64,000 nt of DNA, taken from assembly GCA_024036415.1 (NCBI GenBank), contig JAMWET010003876.1, positions 62,001 to 126,000 on the forward strand. Reading direction: 5' to 3'. Within the stretch, counting starts at the first letter, position 1. Every line of letters begins with the position of its first letter. Source of the stretch: Prochilodus magdalenae. Lineage: Eukaryota > Chordata > Actinopteri > Characiformes > Prochilodontidae. The notes beneath the pieces were generated by a model, which was not told the origin of the DNA, searched no databases, and saw only the letters and a program-made list of their open reading frames with translations. The translations under genes were made by a program, and so were the position numbers. Of the stretch, positions 51,687-64,000 are shown piece by piece.

Positions 51687-51903
51687 AGCAGTATTTTGAT
51701 TGGTCAGTTTAGTTAAGCATTTGTGTGATGATATAGGCTAGGTGATCATATGAGTATAATATTTTTATTTTACAATATTCAGTCCAGTAACTGAATACCA
51801 AGCAGTATTTTGATTGGTCAGTTTAGTTAAGCATTTGTGTGATGATATAGGCTAGGTGATCATATGAGTATAATTTTTTATTTTACAATATTCAGTCCAG
51901 TAA
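51687..51903 (+). repeat. Tandem duplication, period 114 bp, in tmem205 intron 1
   Basis: The block starting AGCAGTATTTTGATTGGTCA at 51687 recurs at 51801 almost unchanged for about 103 bp. The only clear differences are a few bases in the AT-rich part and a short spacer. The near-identity implies a recent event. Confidence 0.92.
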
Positions 51904-52675
51904 TTTTGGCCAGTATATGACTGATGCATACCTTATTATAAGTACACGTTTAAGCACCTGTCTGCCAATGCCAATACGTAAACGTTTATATAAGGATTTA
52001 AGACTACATTTACTCATATAGCCATTGTGGTGAAATTATATATTTATGGGGATAAAATACAAATGCAGTTAAAAGAATAAAATGCAGATGTTTTAGCCTA
52101 GCATTGTATAAATGTTCCTCTGTTCTAAAGTAAAAAAAAAACAGGAAAAATACAAGATATTTTAGCATGTGACTAAAATACTTTTATTTGAAAATAATAA
52201 ATCATTCCAAAATGGGTGATTCTGCTGGGTAATGTATCTGCATAGAAAATAAAAAGATTAATATTTATTATGAGGGCCTTTTTTTTGAGTGTAAGTGAAA
52301 TTCCTCAACTTTAATAGTGTACATCTAGTTTTAATGGACCAAACCCAAAAGCAGGTTACCGCTGTGACTGTTCTTCTCGTTGTATCCAAGAACACCTGAG
52401 TAAATTATATCAGACTTAGATTAGTAGATTAGTCATGAAGAATTCGAAGTGAAATTTTTCGTTAGCAGCAAAAAAAAGTTTAATTTAATTTCCTATTTAC
52501 TTGATATTGCACGTCCTGTGACTACTGCACAGCTGCACATTGCGTTAACGATGCTGAAATGGTAACATTATGCACCCATAATGTATTGTGCTTGAAGTGT
52601 CATGTCTTTTTATAATTGTGAAATTTTACTCACCACTGTGACTACAGGAAGAAAAAGTGGTGCTGAGGAGATTGG

Positions 52676-53722
52676 ATGGTGGGCCTGAACATGTCCACAG
52701 ACAGAGAGCCATGTGTCACTGCTAAACTTCTTCACCTCATCTTCCTCTCCACGTTTTGGGGCATGCAGATATGGGTTACCTTCATCTCTGGTGAGAGCTT
52801 GATTGTGAAATATTGAACCTGTTCAATACCTTTGTAAGATCTCAGATGAATTGTTGTCATGTAAACCAGTGTTAGGTTTAATAAGATGAGATTGCCACAT
52901 TGTGTACCAAAAACATGACTATTTTGCAGGAAATGATAATAGAATAAAATTGTTCCCCACTTTTTTTTTTTTTTTTTTTTTTTTTTAAGGCTTTGTAATG
53001 GACAACCACCTGAACAGGCACACATACGGCTTTATTCAGAGTCGACTGTTCCCCTTTTACCTTCACATTGGCTCAGCCTGTGCCTTCTTCAACCTTACCA
53101 TTTTTGCCATGTACCATCCCAGTGACCTGCTGAGTGACAAAGAGGCCTTTCAGGTATGCAGTTTTTTTATTTTATTTTTATTTTTTAAACAATATAAAAC
53201 ATCCCAATATGACGGGCAATATATATATGATTTATATTTCATCCACAATATAAATATAAGGATATTGCCCACTCACATCACATTGGGCCAAATGAGTGTG
53301 TCTACTTATTACATTGAGCCCAAGTTTTCTCTATGTACAATCCTAAGTTTGGTGATAGAAAAGTTCTGTGGTGCACGGTTTAACACATGTACCCCCTTCT
53401 GTCCCTGATTGTTGTGCAGATCTTCATTTTCTTTGTATGTGTGACGGTGGCAGCCGTGAATGCCCAGTGGTTTGGCCAGCTAACCTCTGAGATCATGGGA
53501 GACATGCACATGATTGAGCAGGCCTGTGGGCTGGGCCAGGACATCGGGCTGTCATCTAACCGGGAAGCCTACTCTAAACTGTGTGACACAGACCCCAAGT
53601 ATAAGAGGCTGAGCAAACGGCTATGGCTTTACCACATGCTGTCATCCCTTTGTAACCTATGCTGCATTGTCTGTAATGGCTACAGCCTTTATTACCTAGC
53701 AGAGAACCTCACTACACTGTGA
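52676..53722 (+). CDS. tmem205: Transmembrane protein 205
   Basis: Three coding exons, 52676-52790, 52990-53153 and 53420-53722, give 193 residues (human about 189). Diagnostic stretches are FWGMQIWVTFISGFVM, GFIQSRLFPFYLHIG, AAVNAQWFG and the C-terminal YHMLSSLCNLCCIVCNG. Four hydrophobic helices are expected, at about residues 17-37, 58-78, 94-113 and 163-183. TMEM205 is a membrane protein of the secretory pathway and plasma membrane, linked in mammals to cisplatin resistance; its molecular activity is unsettled. Two in-frame ATGs are possible (52676 and 52691). The second has A at -3, the first has G at +4, and the longer form is given. AATAAA follows at 53906. Exon 3 is preceded by a run of about 26 T and an unusual AAG acceptor. 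Confidence 0.95.
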
Positions 53723-54196
53723 AGTCGCGTTAGTCGGTCCCATGGTTACATGCCCAATGCAAGGCAACACAAAGCAGTCTATGTGTATGAACTTTTGAGC
53801 ACAAACTTGCTCAGGTACTGTCTCTATATGTCTGCTCTTGTTTCTTATTGTTACTTTTTTCTACTATTTTTGTGGCATCCTAACACGTATAACATATGCA
53901 GATAAAATAAATACTTTGGCTGACTTTACATTGTGACACGTTCTTGCAACCATAGTTGCTTGAAGCTTACATTAAAACTAAACTGCATTTCTGTTTCATA
54001 ATGTGAACAATCTGGCAACTCACTTAAGGCTTAACCACAGCACTACCAGCTATCTTAACTTTGGTAAACAAGTTTTGTTAAATAGTAGCACATGATCACA
54101 TCAAATAAAATCTGCTCAATTGGACAGGACAACAAACGTGAGCTTTTCAGAGCTGCTGTTTCTGTAACCAGCTCTCTTGATGCTGCAAATGATAAA

Positions 54197-54201
<5 letters not shown>

Positions 54202-54272
<71 letters not shown>
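54202..54272. repeat. (TA)n microsatellite, about 70 bp
   Basis: An uninterrupted TA run read directly. Confidence 0.97.
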
Positions 54273-54278
<6 letters not shown>

Positions 54279-54299
54279 AAATTTAAAAATCAGGCTGCT

Positions 54300-56080
54300 A
54301 ACTAGCCAGTGAAGAAATAAAATGTGTGCAGTTGGCAGTGTTTTTGAACTGTAACAGAAATTATGTTGTAGGAAACATAATTTGTCGCAACATGCAGCTA
54401 GTTGCTCATACGTTTCACCATGTAAAGTCTGCAGAAAAAAATAGTTATTAGAAGCAATAACTATAGCACAAGGTTTATTAAAACTAAAGAGGACATATTA
54501 AAGTAGTACTTGGATCATTTTAAGCATTTTTTTTATATAATGGATTGATCATTTATTAATTTTACAGTCTGAAATTTTTACTTACATGAAATGATGTCCA
54601 GTGCATTATAATGAGGCCAGAAACTAATGTCTGATGCTCTTTTGTTGTGCATTCTTTTGGTAACAACACAGTTGCTAGGTGCTATAAATCCCCATGTGAA
54701 TTGACCTGAAGTTTAGAAGTTACCTACGATCAGTTTTTGTGGCAGTTTGTATTTGACTTTGGTTCAAGACATAAAAGCAGATACTCCCTGGAGCTGGTAT
54801 CTCAGGGTTGAGGACAGTACTCAGTTGTTTGCAACATTTTGCAAATATCCATCACTAAGTGAGTGTAATTCCTCACAAATTAAGTTTCTTTCTTTCAACT
54901 GAAATGGAGAACATGCCTTTTTGAGCTTTTGAGATTTGTTGGATTTTGTGCCCAAGTGCCACATTTAATACAGTGCCTTTGCCTTTCCCGGTTTAGTCTC
55001 TTTGAATCTGGTGTTACAGGTTTCTCAGGCTATGCTGTCTAACTGCCAGTAGCTGCTCAACGCACACCCACACTAGCAATGCTAGACAGTCATGGCTCTG
55101 GCTTTATGTTTTGAAGCTAAGTTAATTAGCCAGCTTGGGACACTGACTGTTCAGAATAGCTGTTGAGTTGTTGGTGTTTAATTTTGCTATAGAAATGTAA
55201 CTGCAGTTCCACAGAATGTAACGATGCACCTTATGATCATGAGTAATGTTATGCTGTTGCATGAGATGCTTTGTTGTCTACCATATGAAATGAAGCCTGG
55301 GCTGTAAATTCTCACAATCTCTCAGTGCCTTAATTAAGAAATATGTATTTAGATTTAATAGAATAATGCAAAAAAGCACTTTCAGAATAATGCTGGTGAG
55401 CCTTTGAGTATATCCCGTTTTAGGATCATTAATATTCAGTCAATGCAAATAAGGTGGCAGCTAGTTTAAGATGTTTCCATGTTATTAACCTAAATACTGT
55501 GCCTGATGGGGATAGAAACGAATGGTGTTTAAGCCCTTTCCTTTAAACACACTCTACATATCCAGTATGAATTCTGCTCAGCAAATTGAGGCATGGTATC
55601 GTCGGTGTTGGTTCGTTTTAAAATGTAGATTGTCATTACCTTGCCGTTTCCAATATTTAGTGTTGCACCTACAGCGTTTATTTAAAAATAGTGCTTGTCC
55701 ATCTTAAATCTGGTCAGTGAATCAGTGAGCTATTTATTAATAATAATGGTGCCTGTATTATTGATGCATGTAGTTAGTTGGTGTTTGTTGGGTTTTTTTT
55801 TTCTAATTAAAATTTTAATAAAAAGGCTGGTACTAATGATTTGTATTCATCTATGCTTTGTTCAATCTGATACCATATTGAGTTTTCAATTTATCACATT
55901 TTTTTTGCAGTTTTTTTTACAATTATGAAAGTTCCAGGACCTAATTAACTTCGTGAATTCCTAAGTCTCAAAACCAATTCTGGTGGTCAGTGTTTGCTTC
56001 ACCTGCAGTCTGTGAGCTTTGGCTTTTGGTATTTCTGTCTAACTACAGTTGTGACTCTGGTGTGTCTCAGGGTGGTACTC
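54300..56080. other. Intergenic DNA without a supported gene
   Basis: No splice-bounded exon or recognised family. Short open frames at 55522-55928 lack any domain-like content. Confidence 0.5.
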
Positions 56081-56127
56081 ACAATTATATATATATATAT
56101 ATATAATTATATATATACCTCCAAGTA

Positions 56128-57706
<1,579 letters not shown>

Positions 57707-57771
<65 letters not shown>

Positions 57772-57794
57772 GTATAAATATACATATGTATACA

Positions 57795-57829
<35 letters not shown>

Positions 57830-57880
57830 ATTATATATATATATATATATACATACATACATACACACACACACACACGA
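57707..57880. repeat. Compound (CA)n/(TA)n/(A)n microsatellite beside the Tc1 element
   Basis: CA, TA, CA, poly(A), TA and CA runs in succession, read directly. Open frames across it on both strands are low-complexity artefacts. Confidence 0.95.
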
Positions 57881-57899
57881 CAACTAACTATGCCTGGGA

Positions 57900-59000
57900 T
57901 AACCTACTCTTACTCATATCTCCAACTGTAGACAGATGAGGATGTGTGCAAGATCTCAGTAGGAAAAAAAAAAAGCAATTCCGGAAAAAAAACTGCTGAA
58001 CTGTGCATTTAGCTGCCGTTGAAGGTAGCACGTAGTGCTGCTGATACTACCCTCTATACTAGAAGTAACTCGCACCCCATGTAGAGTGTGCATGCGCACA
58101 AACACAAAATAATCAATTTCCTACTGAGGAGTGGGGTAAGTTTTGGATTTCAGCATAGATTCAGCAGGTTTTTTTTTTCTTTTTTAAATGCTTTTTATGA
58201 AAGTCCTGAAGTGTAGATATAGTGAGATATAGGCTCCCTCCAGAAAGTGTCCACTGTTTGAGTATAAAGGTTTGACAGTTGCCACCAGGAAGATGGCAGG
58301 TGTAGTTGTAGCCATCGCCTACACCGAGAGCTGGTATCCAACTAATCTGGGGCTTCCTTGAAGTACAACAAAATAATCCAATAGAAATGACAGGAATCAT
58401 GATGCAGGCATATGTCTTGGCTTAAAATTAATTATATATGAATAGTGAATTATATTATGTTACACTATTAAACTAAATCCACATAAAGAAAGAATATAAG
58501 CATTCTGTGTACAAACAGGTTTTATGTGAATCTTTAACATAGCTCACCATAACTACTAGTGTTCATAAAGAAGTATACACAGGGAGACGTGGACAACATG
58601 CAATGCATTTATATTCCTGGGTATTTATGCTTAAGTGATAACAGAGTCGTCATTAATTTGCAAGTACATTTTTACAGCTGGTTTGCCTGAACACAAATGG
58701 AAAAACAAACTTGCATAGACAGTCAACACTAGGATTTGTATAAAAACCTCAGTCAACCAGTCATCTCATTTTAAGCTTCATTAGAATATAATAAACAAGA
58801 GGTGCACAGAGAGACCGGTCCTGGCAGATGACTGCGGCCCTACAGGCCCTAAGTTTTCAGTGATCACGGCTATGTATTTTGAAACATGTATATTTCTTCA
58901 ACAGGTACCCGGTTCCTGGAGAACTGGAACCAGGTTTTGATACCCATCCCTAAACAAGTTTCTAATGTTTAGTTGGAGCACAACACCATGTGGGGAATGT
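57900..59000. other. Intergenic DNA downstream of the TRIM gene
   Basis: No credible exon and no B30.2/SPRY-like coding block was recognised on the minus strand here. A fragment at about 58900-58950 (GGTACCCGGTTCCTGGAGAAC..CCAGGTTTTGATACCCATCCC) resembles a common fish DNA-transposon end. Confidence 0.4.
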
Positions 59001-59180
59001 CCCATTCACAATCTAAGAAAATAATTAATTCGGCTGAATCTCACGATCAAGGTTTTAAAGCAGGTTTAGAATTGGAACTAGAGTCAAATAGGGATTGGGA
59101 TTCCCCCTCTGGTTTGGAAGCAGACACAAAGACAAATGGGGATTTGGACTTTGAAGCAGGTCTTGTCTTGACGAACAGGA

Positions 59181-62100
59181 TTAGAACTCAGAACAGGCTT
59201 GGATAGAACTCAGCAGAACAGGCTTGGGTGAAAGACCCAGAGCCGAACAGGGACCAGAAGCAGGGGTCCAGCAGAACAGGCTTGGTCCAGCAGCAGGCTT
59301 GGATGAAGACCCAGAGCCGAACAGGGACTGGGGTCCAGCAGCAGGCTTGGATGAAGACCCAGAGCCGAACAGGGACTGGGGTCCAGCAGCAGGCTTGGAT
59401 GAAGACCCAAACCCAAACAGGGATTGGGGTTCAGCAGCAGGCTTGGAGGAAGACCCAAACCCAAACAGGGACTGGGGTTCAGCAGCAGACCTAGACACAG
59501 ACCTGAAAAGGGATTGGGGTTCAGCAGCTGGCTTGGATGAAGACCCAGAGCCGAACAGGGACTGGGGTCCAGCAGCAGGCTTGGAGGAAGACCCAAACCC
59601 AAACAGGGATTGGGGTTCAGCAGCAGGCTTGGAGGAAGACCCAAACCCAAACAGGGACTGGGGTTCAGCAGCAGACCTAGACACAGACCTGAAAAGGGAT
59701 TGGGGTTCAGCAGCTGGCTTAGCTGCAGATGCACAGCCAAACAGGGATTGGGATGCAGCAGCTGGCCTAGACACAGACAAAGACCCAAATAGAGATTGTG
59801 GTTCAGCAGCAGGTGTACATGCAGACACTGAGCCGAATAAGGACTGAGATTCAGCAGCAGGCTTAGATGCAGATACAAAGCTGAATAGGGATTGGGATTC
59901 AGCAGCTAGCTTGGATGTAGATGCAGAACCGAATAGGGATTGGGTTTCATCAGCAGGCTTTGGCACAGATTTAATACCGAACAAGGATTGAGGTTCAACA
60001 GCAGGTTTAGACTTTATGCCAAATAGGGATGGGGGATCAGGAGCAGGCATGGGCACCAACATGGTGCTAAATAGGGATTGCGGTTTAACAGCAGGCATAG
60101 AAAAAGATTTAATGCCAGATAGGCATTGGGGTGCAGCAGCAGGCATAGACATAGTCAGGGAGAATGAATAAGAATGTTGCTTGATGCCATCAACTTGCTC
60201 CTTAAGGTTGTAGATGGATATCTTCAAATGCTCACTTGAGTGCAACATATTAATCTTTACTCTGGGAAAGCTCTCAGAGAGACCGAGATCTTGAAAAGAT
60301 TGGAAAATCTACAAGGTGTGGGGAGAGAAAGAAATATATTTAAAAGGAAATGATGCAGCACAGTTTTATCTTAGCTGCTTCTGCATAACCCAACAATAAT
60401 ACATGTTACCTGCAAGTAATGGAAATCATCCTCTGCGTGGCACAGTGGTTGTAGCCCATCATATTTCCTCTTGAGATCAACAATCTCCTGGTCAACTAGC
60501 ACCAGTTGGTTTTCAGCTCGACTGAATTCATCTTTCTCCTGAACTCTGATCGCCTCAGTCATCTCGGAACATTTTCTCTCAATGGACTGAACCAATTCAC
60601 GAAACACCGTCTCCGTATCCTGCACTGCTCTTTGTGCAGATTGCTGAAGAGGGGGAGGGAAAACAAAAAAAAAATAAAAATAAAAATAAAACACTTTTCA
60701 GCATGCACAAAAACCTCTGCAAATAGTTTCTTGTGAAGGTTTCCTTGTGTCTTGCACTCACTTTGAGAGATGCCATAGATTCTATCAGCTCCTTATGTTC
60801 CTCCTCTCTCTCCTGGATTCTTTGTTTATAAGCATTCTGAGTCTCCAACACCTGTTTCTGTGAAAAAGTGACCACACAAATACCTGCACTAAATATACAA
60901 TAACCTATACAATAATATATGATAACATTCAGTTCTGAGAGACAACAGAAATCAGAATTTCCCTAATTCCCACAAATAAAATAATTTGGTGTAGTATATA
61001 AACACAATTTGCTTCACAGTCCATAAAGTCTGTATACAGCAAAACAGCCTATTTGAAATTGTTTGTGACGTCTTAAAACAAGCAAGCACTGTGAGTGCTG
61101 GTATTTTAAAATGGAAGCTTCTAGGAGCAGTAACAACTCAAATCACAGAGCAGTGGACCATGTAAACGCTAGGAGTTGGGCCACCAAATCCTGAAACATA
61201 TAGTGCATCAAATAAATACATAAAAATAACCTATTCTTATGTATTACTCGCTACAGAGCTCCAAACTGCCTCTAGAAACAAAGCAGGAGATCAGCACAAG
61301 AACTGTACCCTGGAAACTTCATTACGTAGGTTGCCATGGTCAAGCAGCTAAACAAAATTGCAAAAAATGTCATATGGGGTGATTTATATGACAATCACTT
61401 ATTCAACACTTCCGCGCCTCCCATTTGAAGTTTTTGCTACTTTCAGAATGAGGCACAATACATAGCAGCCAATCAGAACAGAGATTATTTACAATCATTA
61501 CAATTGTTAAATGGGTTAAATCCACACCATTTAGATTTAAAAATTGGGGGGAAATAATGTTTAGATGATCTGGTTTTGTCTCATGCACCATCCAAGCACA
61601 TATTCATTTTGTAAATTAAGTCACATGTTTACAAATCCACTGTCATGTGGCTGCATCCATGGTTGTCAGTATAGGTCACTTAAGTTTTCCCCCATGAGTG
61701 CAAGTGAGGGACAAAACGGTGTAAAAAACTGTCCAGACTTTGGTAGTTCTGAGGGGTCAAAAATAAATGAATAAATGAAAAAAGTTTCAGAAATTGATTT
61801 TGAATTAACATTTCTGGTATTTCCTTAAGACCACAGGAGAAAAAAGAAAAAAAAAAGAACAGTAGGTTTTGTTTTCTAAATCAGAAACAAATCTGTCCTG
61901 AAAAGAAGTTCAAGAAGAATTCCTATAGACATTTTTACAGCCAAAAGGATTTACCACACATAGGATACCAACACACACATATACATGTGACGTCAAGTAC
62001 TTGCCTGCTTCTCTGCTCTCTCAGCTGCAATCGAAACTATTTCATGACCACAGTGGTTGTCCAATACGCACAGATAGCAAACACATTTCTGATCTGTACG

Positions 62101-62583
62101 GCAGAAAACATCCAGAAGCCTCCCATGCTGTGGGCAGATTTTCTCATGTAGGTGTGCAGACGGTCCAATTACTGTGTGCTTCTTCAGGGGAACAGATTCA
62201 TTGTGTGGTTTAAAGTGATCTTCACAGTAGGAAGCCAGACACACCAGGCAGGACTTCACAGCCTTACGCTTTCTTGAAGTGCAGATGTCACACTCCACAT
62301 CTCCGGGTCCAGCATGATCATGAGCAGTAGGTTGTGGCACAGCCGTTCTCAGTTTCTTTACCACCTCAGCTAGCATGCGGTTTCTACGTAGCGCAGGCCT
62401 TGGATAGAAAGTTTCTCTGCACTGTGGACAGCTGCAGGGTCCCATCAGCTGATTCCAGCAACTATTAATACAGTTTATACAAAAACTGTGTCCACAGGAT
62501 AAAGTGACTGGATCCTTGGGTAAATCCAAGCAGATGGAACAGCAGAATTCATCTTGTCCTACTAAAATGCTCACTTCAGCCAT
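59181..62583 (-). CDS. TRIM-family E3 ubiquitin ligase with a C-terminal QSLFG repeat array
   Basis: Four exons: 62583-62005, 60857-60762, 60643-60410 and 60308-59181, all phase 0, giving 678 residues. The RING (C15, C18, C30, H32, C35, C38, C52, C55) and two B-boxes (about 98-185) are intact. The coiled coil (about 190-305) has the exon lengths and wording of the fish TRIM25/TRIM16/finTRIM group, such as KQRIQEREEEHKEL, FSRAENQLVLVDQEI and HAEDDFHYLQ. From about residue 350 the usual B30.2/SPRY is replaced by about 18 repeats of 16 residues of the type GSSSKPAAEPQSLF. Intron 1 uses a GC donor (AAGCAG|GCAAGT). E3 activity is expected from the RING. Antiviral signalling is common in relatives but not shown here. 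The last repeats are frameshifted, and the stop at 59181 may not be the ancestral end. A 3' exon beyond it cannot be excluded. Confidence 0.88.
59224..60150 (-). repeat. 48-bp coding minisatellite within the TRIM gene's last exon
   Basis: The plus-strand unit begins like CAGCAGCAGGCTTGGATGAA and recurs with a 48-bp period. Copies are more alike at the left (3' of the gene) end than at the right. A larger block of four units, which includes one shortened unit (RSVSRSAAEPQSLF), occurs twice in succession. Because 48 is divisible by three, all minus frames and a plus frame stay open here. Those other frames are not separate genes. Confidence 0.95.
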
Positions 62584-62619
62584 CTTAGCAAGCCAGACAA
62601 GTACAGCTACACAAAGATC

Positions 62620-62760
62620 TTATCCATAAAAGGCTGGTGTGGCTGCAGGCTTTCTTTCCCATGAGCAGGTGCTCACCTGATTGTACTTAATTAATCAATT
62701 GCTCATGTGATCTGCTGTTTTGTTAGAATGCAGATGCAGACTTTGATTCTTACACAAATA
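62620..62760. mobile_element. Relative of palindromic MITE family 2, just upstream of the TRIM gene
   Basis: TTATCCATAAAAGGC..GTGTGGCTGCAGGCTTTC matches the left side of the element at 35495 (TTATCCGCAAAGGGCC..GTGTGGCTGCAGGTTTTC). The right side is a weak inverse (GTTAGAATGCAGATGCAGAC). It lies within about 40-180 bp of the TRIM start codon, so it would overlap the promoter. Confidence 0.55.
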
Positions 62761-63386
62761 CGATTGGACACATTGCAGAGGATCAGGACCACCCTACTGA
62801 CCCATCTTAAAGAAAAATGTGCTCAGGACTAAAAACCCAACAACTGTACACTGAAACGGGAGTTTCTGTAAGTGAAATAAAATAAATAAATAAAATACTT
62901 GCTTGTGGTTGAGACCAGCTAATTGCTCCTAATTGATCCCATTTAGTAAACAACACAACACTAGGAGAATATAGCTTTACTGCTGCACAGCCCAGAGCTT
63001 TTACCACATTAGCTTTAGTGTATAGCATAGCATAGTGCATCATTTACTAAAACTGCACGCCTTATACAACATATGGCAGTGACCGCAGCCGTCTCTGTCT
63101 CAAGAACTGCAATCCCAGGACTGTATTTGGGGTCAGACTATAGGGCTATAGTCATAGGTATTTCAGAAGCCGTAATATGAAAGGGGAAGTTTGTGCTCAT
63201 ACGACTGACCAGTAAATCTTCTGTGGTAAAAGTAACCCTGTCTTCACCATATAGTTAGCTGAAGACCATTACCATGGCCAAAATACTGGAACTATTTCAT
63301 ACCATATTAACCTTGATATGAACAAATGTCCCTGGTTTTCAAATCTGGTCATGGATTTACTATGGGGATTATACTGTGCACATAAA

Positions 63387-63475
63387 CCCTTGTGTCAGCA
63401 ATGGCTGTGCCTGAAAGTAGCTGAATGGGCTAATTAGAAGGGGTGTCTGGATCCTTTTGGACATCACTGCTGTCA
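63387..63475. mobile_element. Terminal fragment of a Tc1-like element
   Basis: TGTGTCAGCAATGGCTGTGCCTG, GAATGGGCTAATTAGAAGGGG and TGTCTGGATCCTTTTGGA correspond to the right end of a common fish Tc1-like family (the one with a CACTATATGGACAAAAG end, as at 28929). No more of the element is present. Confidence 0.5.
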
Positions 63476-63619
63476 GAACAAAACCTCGATCTTAACTTTA
63501 CAGGAGAAGGAAGAAACCTACTTTACTTAATGAAAGTCGGTGTAACCAGACGGGTTTCTGTGTCATTTTAGGACATTTCGTTTCGTCTAATTATCAGGCA
63601 GTGGCGTGCACTCACCACC

Positions 63620-64000
63620 AGAGGCTCCGTGATTTTAATGCGCCGGTTTTCACCGCCCCTGGATTTGTTTACATCGATGGTAGGAGCCTCTTCACCACTA
63701 CAGCTGATACGAGATCGGCTGTTTCCATTTTAACCAGAATGTCCGGCTTGTTTCGTGCAGGAGGACTTAGATAAGAGAGCGAAGACGGTAAGAATAAGCC
63801 GAGAATATATCAGAAACATTTTTAAACTGTCCGATGTAGTGATGTTTTGTAGGGACAGCTTGGTGAGATGTCGATGTCCGTGTCGAATCAGCGACTTCTG
63901 TTAAAATAACTCAGTGGGTATTTTTATCCCGGACTGGACACACAGCTCTGCAAGGTGAACAGCTGTTGGGCTAGTTAGGTACAGGTGAGTTATGTTTTCC
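63620..64000 (+). promoter_or_regulatory. Putative promoter and 5' exon(s) of a plus-strand gene beyond the window
   Basis: The composition becomes GC- and CpG-richer, and two good donors are present: GAAGACG|GTAAGA at about 63788 and TACAG|GTGAGT at about 63985. The only ATG frame in the first candidate exon (ATGTCCGGC, near 63739) stops after ten codons, so the exon would be largely untranslated. The gene itself cannot be identified from what is in the window. Confidence 0.35.

Noticed and set aside
58000..59180. Hidden B30.2/SPRY exon downstream of the TRIM repeats
   Set aside because: I looked for SPRY landmarks (LDP-type, WEVEV-type and related blocks) on the minus strand and saw none. 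A search with a profile could still overturn this.
59224..59847. Plus-strand open frame of 207 codons
   Set aside because: It mirrors the TRIM repeat exon. A 48-bp period keeps several frames open, the peptide is a pure repeat translation, and there is no start context or splice support.
59210..59878. Second minus-strand frame of 222 codons in the same array
   Set aside because: Alternative frame of the same 48-bp repeats (leucine/proline-rich). Only the frame joined to the coiled coil has splice and family support.

Overview
The window is vertebrate nuclear DNA, almost certainly from a teleost fish. The evidence is intron-rich genes with fish-like protein sequence, a TRIM gene with the exon plan of the fish-expanded TRIM25/finTRIM group, and dense Tc1/mariner elements, palindromic MITE-like elements, SINE/LINE remnants and long AT/CA microsatellites. 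All gene models below were assembled by hand from splice sites, reading phase and family resemblance. No transcript evidence or database search was available.

Layout, left to right. (1) 1-8 kb: a candidate solo LTR, intergenic DNA, then bsnd (barttin, minus strand, three coding exons) with an old Tc1-like element in its last intron. (2) 8-27 kb: two minus-strand genes for small two-helix membrane proteins with PPxY tails (here tmem61-like A and B). They share gene structure and C-terminal sequence and are separated by repeat-rich DNA. (3) 27-40 kb: dhcr24 on the plus strand, divergent from tmem61-like B. All nine coding exons are present and join to 516 residues. (4) 42-46.6 kb: lexm/cimap2 on the minus strand, nine coding exons, convergent with dhcr24. 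(5) 47-50.4 kb: broken retroelements (a Ty3/gypsy-like integrase fragment and a LINE reverse-transcriptase remnant). (6) 50.5-53.9 kb: tmem205, plus strand. (7) 56.1-57.7 kb: a nearly full-length but frameshifted Tc1 element. (8) 59-62.6 kb: a minus-strand TRIM-family E3 ligase gene whose C-terminus is an array of about 18 short QSLFG-type repeats where a B30.2/SPRY domain would normally sit. (9) 63.6-64 kb: what looks like the 5' end of another plus-strand gene continuing beyond the window.

The order bsnd / tmem61-like / dhcr24 / lexm matches the arrangement I recall for human chromosome 1p32. tmem205 lies elsewhere in human (19p13, from memory), so a rearrangement boundary falls between lexm and tmem205, in the retroelement-rich 46.6-50.5 kb stretch.

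The two observations most worth following up are the TRIM protein with an FG-nucleoporin-like repeat tail, and the neighbouring barttin/TMEM61-like genes, whose paired helices look related.
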